Below are positions 10,224-21,000 of a DNA stretch of 21,000 bases, piece after piece. The DNA is from Chrysomallon squamiferum (taxonomy: Eukaryota; Mollusca; Gastropoda; Neomphalida; Peltospiridae). The stretch covers positions 2,958,412 through 2,979,411 of the forward strand of contig CM022679.1 in assembly GCA_012295275.1 (NCBI GenBank), in the 5' to 3' direction. The translations under genes were made by a program, and so were the position numbers. Each line of letters begins with the position of its first letter. Position 1 is the first letter of the stretch. The notes beneath the pieces were generated by a model that saw only the letters and a program-made list of their open reading frames with translations, was not told the origin of the DNA and made no database searches.

Positions 10224-10484
10224 TCGTTTTGACAGTCCTGCTTATCCATACACGGATATAAATATAAATATCGGACAACATTTTTCTTTACATATAGTTT
10301 ATGACATTTGTTTACATTGTTTGTTTTTCATGTCTGTATATTATTCTTACAATATTATAGTAATGTACTATATAGCTGTTATGTGTACTAAAGTTTAATG
10401 TTTCGATAGATTTGTGGTTGTTTACATTCGCAGTTTCCCAGACTTTTCCATTTTCTCCCACAGAAGTCCGTAAAATCGAGGATC
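9854..10484. other. Spacer between the two diverged repeat copies
   Basis: AT-rich sequence with AAAT and ATT runs and a long (TTA)n array at 10162-10220. No gene is seen. The 10138-10398 reading frame is a poly-leucine artefact of the TTA array. Confidence 0.8.
10162..10220. repeat. (TTA)n microsatellite, about 20 units
   Basis: 59 bases of near-perfect TTA repeats, the longest trinucleotide array in the window. Confidence 0.95.
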
Positions 10485-10916
10485 AAAAGTATATTAACCA
10501 TGATGATTTTAAAAATATAAATAAATAAAATGAAAGTAAAATAAACATTTCTGGAGAAAAACAATACTTTGATGATTATGTTATTTAATTTAATATGGAA
10601 ACAAAACGAAAAGAAAATTTATTATTATGGAGTAAGGGAGATAATACACCATGTTAAACATGTAATAGTTTAAAATCGTCTCTCTTAGACCATGAAATCA
10701 TTTAGGGATGTTTAAATTTTTATTATAATTTATTTATTTATTTATTCATAATAATACCGAGGTGTGATACAGGCTTTTTAATGTATTATTTAGAACAAGC
10801 GACTGCAATTTTCTGATAGATCTGCAGTTTGTATTTATTATCTATTCGATCTAATAAATATTTTCTTACGATTTGTTGCTCTACAGCTCCAAATATAAAA
10901 TAATCACAACCCCATA
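10485..10916. repeat. Diverged direct repeat, copy B
   Basis: About 430 bases, the shorter partner of copy A in the same orientation about 1.1 kb downstream. The offset falls from about 1,177 at the left edge to 1,065 at the right, so copy B has net deletions, mainly left of the hairpin, where copy A has an A-rich insertion. Its hairpin arms are TAAGGGAGA (10633-10641) and TCTCTCTTA (10679-10687), with one base changed from perfect pairing. Confidence 0.8.
10633..10687. repeat. Hairpin-forming inverted repeat in copy B
   Basis: Same position and same 55-base span as in copy A. One arm has a C-to-T change that would still allow a G-U pair in RNA. The inner CGACT/AGTCG pairing of copy A is not preserved. 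Confidence 0.7.
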
Positions 10917-10950
10917 CAATTTATATACTGATAACATTTCTTCATGTATG

Positions 10951-10952
<2 letters not shown>

Positions 10953-11016
<64 letters not shown>
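10953..11016. repeat. (CT)32 microsatellite upstream of the phosphatase gene
   Basis: 64 bases of perfect CT dinucleotides, about 36 bases right of copy B and roughly 200-360 bases upstream of the putative first exon of the PTPN13 homologue. Read on the minus strand it is GAGA sequence, a type often found in animal promoters and bound by GAGA-factor-like proteins in some lineages. Any promoter role here is inference. Confidence 0.95.
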
Positions 11017-11020
<4 letters not shown>

Positions 11021-11378
11021 TGTATAACACCTGTTAAAGTTAATAATGTCTATATTTAGGACTATTTCTAGAGAAATAAAACATAGCTTTGAACTAACTG
11101 TTAACAGCCTACGAACCAAAATTACATTCAACACATTAAAAAATGATTTTATTTTATATTAAATGTTTTATTTACTTTACCTTTGGAAAACGTTTGCCGT
11201 AAGAAAACGTTTGTTGTTTAGCGAATATTATCTAACTTGGGTGGGTCTCGATCAGAGAAGGACGAATTAAAAAACTAAAACGAAGAAGAAATGGCCAAAC
11301 TGAGCCACTCTTGTCAGACTAGGTCGTTAATGTAGCAGTACAAACAAAATTCAGCTTTTCGAGTACATGCATTTTCTG
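11017..11378 (+). promoter_or_regulatory. Putative promoter and noncoding first exon of the PTPN13 homologue
   Basis: A strong donor, TTTTCTG|GTAAGTG, lies at 11378/11379 and pairs in principle with the acceptor ttttaacag ending at 12739, just before the KIND start codon. The approximately 160 bases before the donor are less AT-rich than the flanks, consistent with a 5' UTR exon. The exon's left edge and the transcription start are not visible, and I see no convincing TATA box. The alternative is that the donor is a chance site and the leader begins within 11.4-12.7 kb. Confidence 0.4.
11291..11335 (+). promoter_or_regulatory. Upstream ORF of 14 codons in the putative 5' UTR exon
   Basis: An ATG in good context (A at -3, G at +4; agaagaaATGG) opens a 14-codon frame ending in TAG at 11333-11335, before the donor at 11379. 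If this exon is in the mRNA leader, this uORF would precede the KIND start codon and could lower its translation. The peptide, MAKLSHSCQTRSLM, has no recognisable family. Confidence 0.35.
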
Positions 11379-12739
11379 GTAAGTGTAAAGTTTAATATAT
11401 TCTTATAACATTGTAATAACATTCAGATATATTCTCTGTAGCTATACTCGATTTAGAATTTTTGACAGCTTTTACTCCGCTTCAGGTTCGAGCAGGCAAA
11501 ATATGGATATTATGGGGGAATCCTCTTTCAAGTTATTTTTAGTACTAATACTCTTAAAGAAATTGGGCCATAATAAGCTGAAGGATCGCGAATTTATTAT
11601 GCTATTTTTCAATGCGAATAATATAGTTTCTTAACTAATATACCGAAAGTAATTTTATAATACACATAGTGACATACATCATAAAAACAAACCATGACTA
11701 ATCATAGTTTTAGAAATAAATCGGATAACAGATGGAAGTTTTTTTTTTTTTTAATCATTGGCAATGATTTGTTATTAAAATAAATAAAGAAAGTAATACA
11801 TTTTTTGTTTTTCTTAATCAAATAAATTATCACAGTTGTTATTTTTGTCTTCAACATTTAGATGTGGCTTGCCCTAGTGGTTAAAAAATGGTTTTATCAG
11901 CAGCATACATAAATGATAACACAAGCCAGTTTATCAAGCTATTTATTTTGTGCCATTCCTAAGCTAACAGGTACAGCTAAGAGTAATGATAACAGCTTCC
12001 AAATATTAAGTTACCTGATGATGCCAAGTTGTTGGCTGTTTGCCATTTGTTTTGGAATTCTGCCTAAATCTTCTCAGACTTGATCTAGATACTACCTTCA
12101 GGTCAACAAGTAGCTAATGTAAAAATAAATATTAATTCAGTTCTTATGTGTTTGTTGTTGTTTTTTTTTTGTTATTATTATTATATTATTTTATATTTTA
12201 ATTATTTATTTATTTATTATTATTATTTTTTTTTATTATTATTAATATATTGTTATAAAATATAATTTTATGTAGTTCGTTATAATTATATTATCTGTAC
12301 TGTACATTTATGGTAAAGACAATAATTCTTTTTTAAAGTTGTAAATATTTTTGTATGTTATGTAATGTAAATGAAAAAAGTTATATAATAACAGTAATAA
12401 TAAAAAGAAGATACTGAAATTTTTTTAATAATAATAAATAAATTAAATGGAAAATAAAAAAGAATAAATATTTTAATGATTAGCAAGTTTAACAATAATG
12501 ATGATGATGATGAAATGAAAGAGGAAACCAAGGTCAGCCACACATGACTTATTCGTTTCGATCAGTAGCAAGGAATCTTTTAATTTTCTTTTTATCTTCT
12601 GACAGCTAAGCATACATATACTGAAGTCTTTGATATCTGTATTATCCGTAACTAAGTATTCTGACAAATGTTGACTATTTTAGGAGTAAATTATGAATTT
12701 ATATTTAAACAAACAAACTGAAACTAATTATTTTAACAG
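11379..12739 (+). other. Putative first intron of the PTPN13 homologue
   Basis: About 1.36 kb of noncoding sequence between the proposed 5' UTR exon and the first coding exon. It is AT-rich, with TTA and ATTT runs near 12170-12250 and ATGATG repeats near 12496. The sequence at 11861-11887 (cttgccctagtggttaa) resembles the A box of a tRNA-derived SINE, but I see no B box after it. No other gene is found. Confidence 0.5.
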
Positions 12740-12758
12740 TGAGTAGAGTGCCAGGAAG

Positions 12759-21000
<8,242 letters not shown>

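Noticed and set aside
10138-10398. Reading frame with a long leucine run that resembles a hydrophobic peptide
   Set aside because: The leucines come from the (TTA)n array, the flanks have no family features, and it lies in intergenic AT-rich DNA.
10904-11134. Minus-strand reading frame with an Arg-Glu repeat
   Set aside because: It is a translation of the (CT)32 microsatellite. The same kind of artefact occurs on the + strand over the AG array at 14541-14625.
11861-11887. A-box-like sequence (gccctagtggttaa) suggesting a tRNA-derived SINE or tRNA gene
   Set aside because: I see no B box at the expected distance, no cloverleaf and no tail, so it is probably chance or too degraded to call.

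Overview
This window is animal nuclear DNA. It is very AT-rich, with coding sequence broken into many short exons that have GT-AG junctions, introns of about 160 to 1,400 bases, and many microsatellites and homopolymer runs. The proteins are clearly metazoan. AT content, intron sizes and repeat style suggest an invertebrate, probably a lophotrochozoan and perhaps a mollusc, but nothing here fixes the species.

Region 1 (189-5355, + strand) is a complete low-specificity L-threonine aldolase gene. Nine coding exons join in frame (phases 1,1,0,0,0,2,1,0) into a 395-residue PLP enzyme. All landmark residues are present: the DLRSD start, the EDPTVN block, His117, the HLDGAR motif and the Schiff-base lysine, Lys235. 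A basic N-terminus suggests mitochondrial import.

Region 2 (5356 to about 7875) is a likely 2.5-kb AU-rich 3' UTR. The first canonical AATAAA I find after the stop is at 7853.

Region 3 (about 7876-11200) is intergenic. It holds low-complexity DNA, a possible degraded transposon end near 7900, and two diverged direct copies of a 430-550 bp element (about 9308-9853 and 10485-10916). Each copy carries a short hairpin with TAAGGGAGA-type arms. A pure (CT)32 tract follows the second copy.

Region 4 (about 11220-21000, + strand) is the 5' part of a homologue of the tyrosine phosphatase PTPN13 (PTP-BL/FAP-1 family). A putative noncoding first exon with a 14-codon upstream ORF is followed by 15 coding exons encoding 757 residues so far: a KIND domain, an Arg-Ser-rich linker, a low-complexity linker with one conserved helix, and a FERM domain that is cut by the window end. 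The expected PDZ repeats and phosphatase domain would lie beyond base 21000.

The two genes lie head to tail with no sign of functional coupling: one is amino-acid metabolism, the other a membrane-cytoskeleton scaffold. I found no clearly novel system. The most unusual items are the RS-repeat linker of the phosphatase homologue and the paired hairpin-bearing repeats between the genes.
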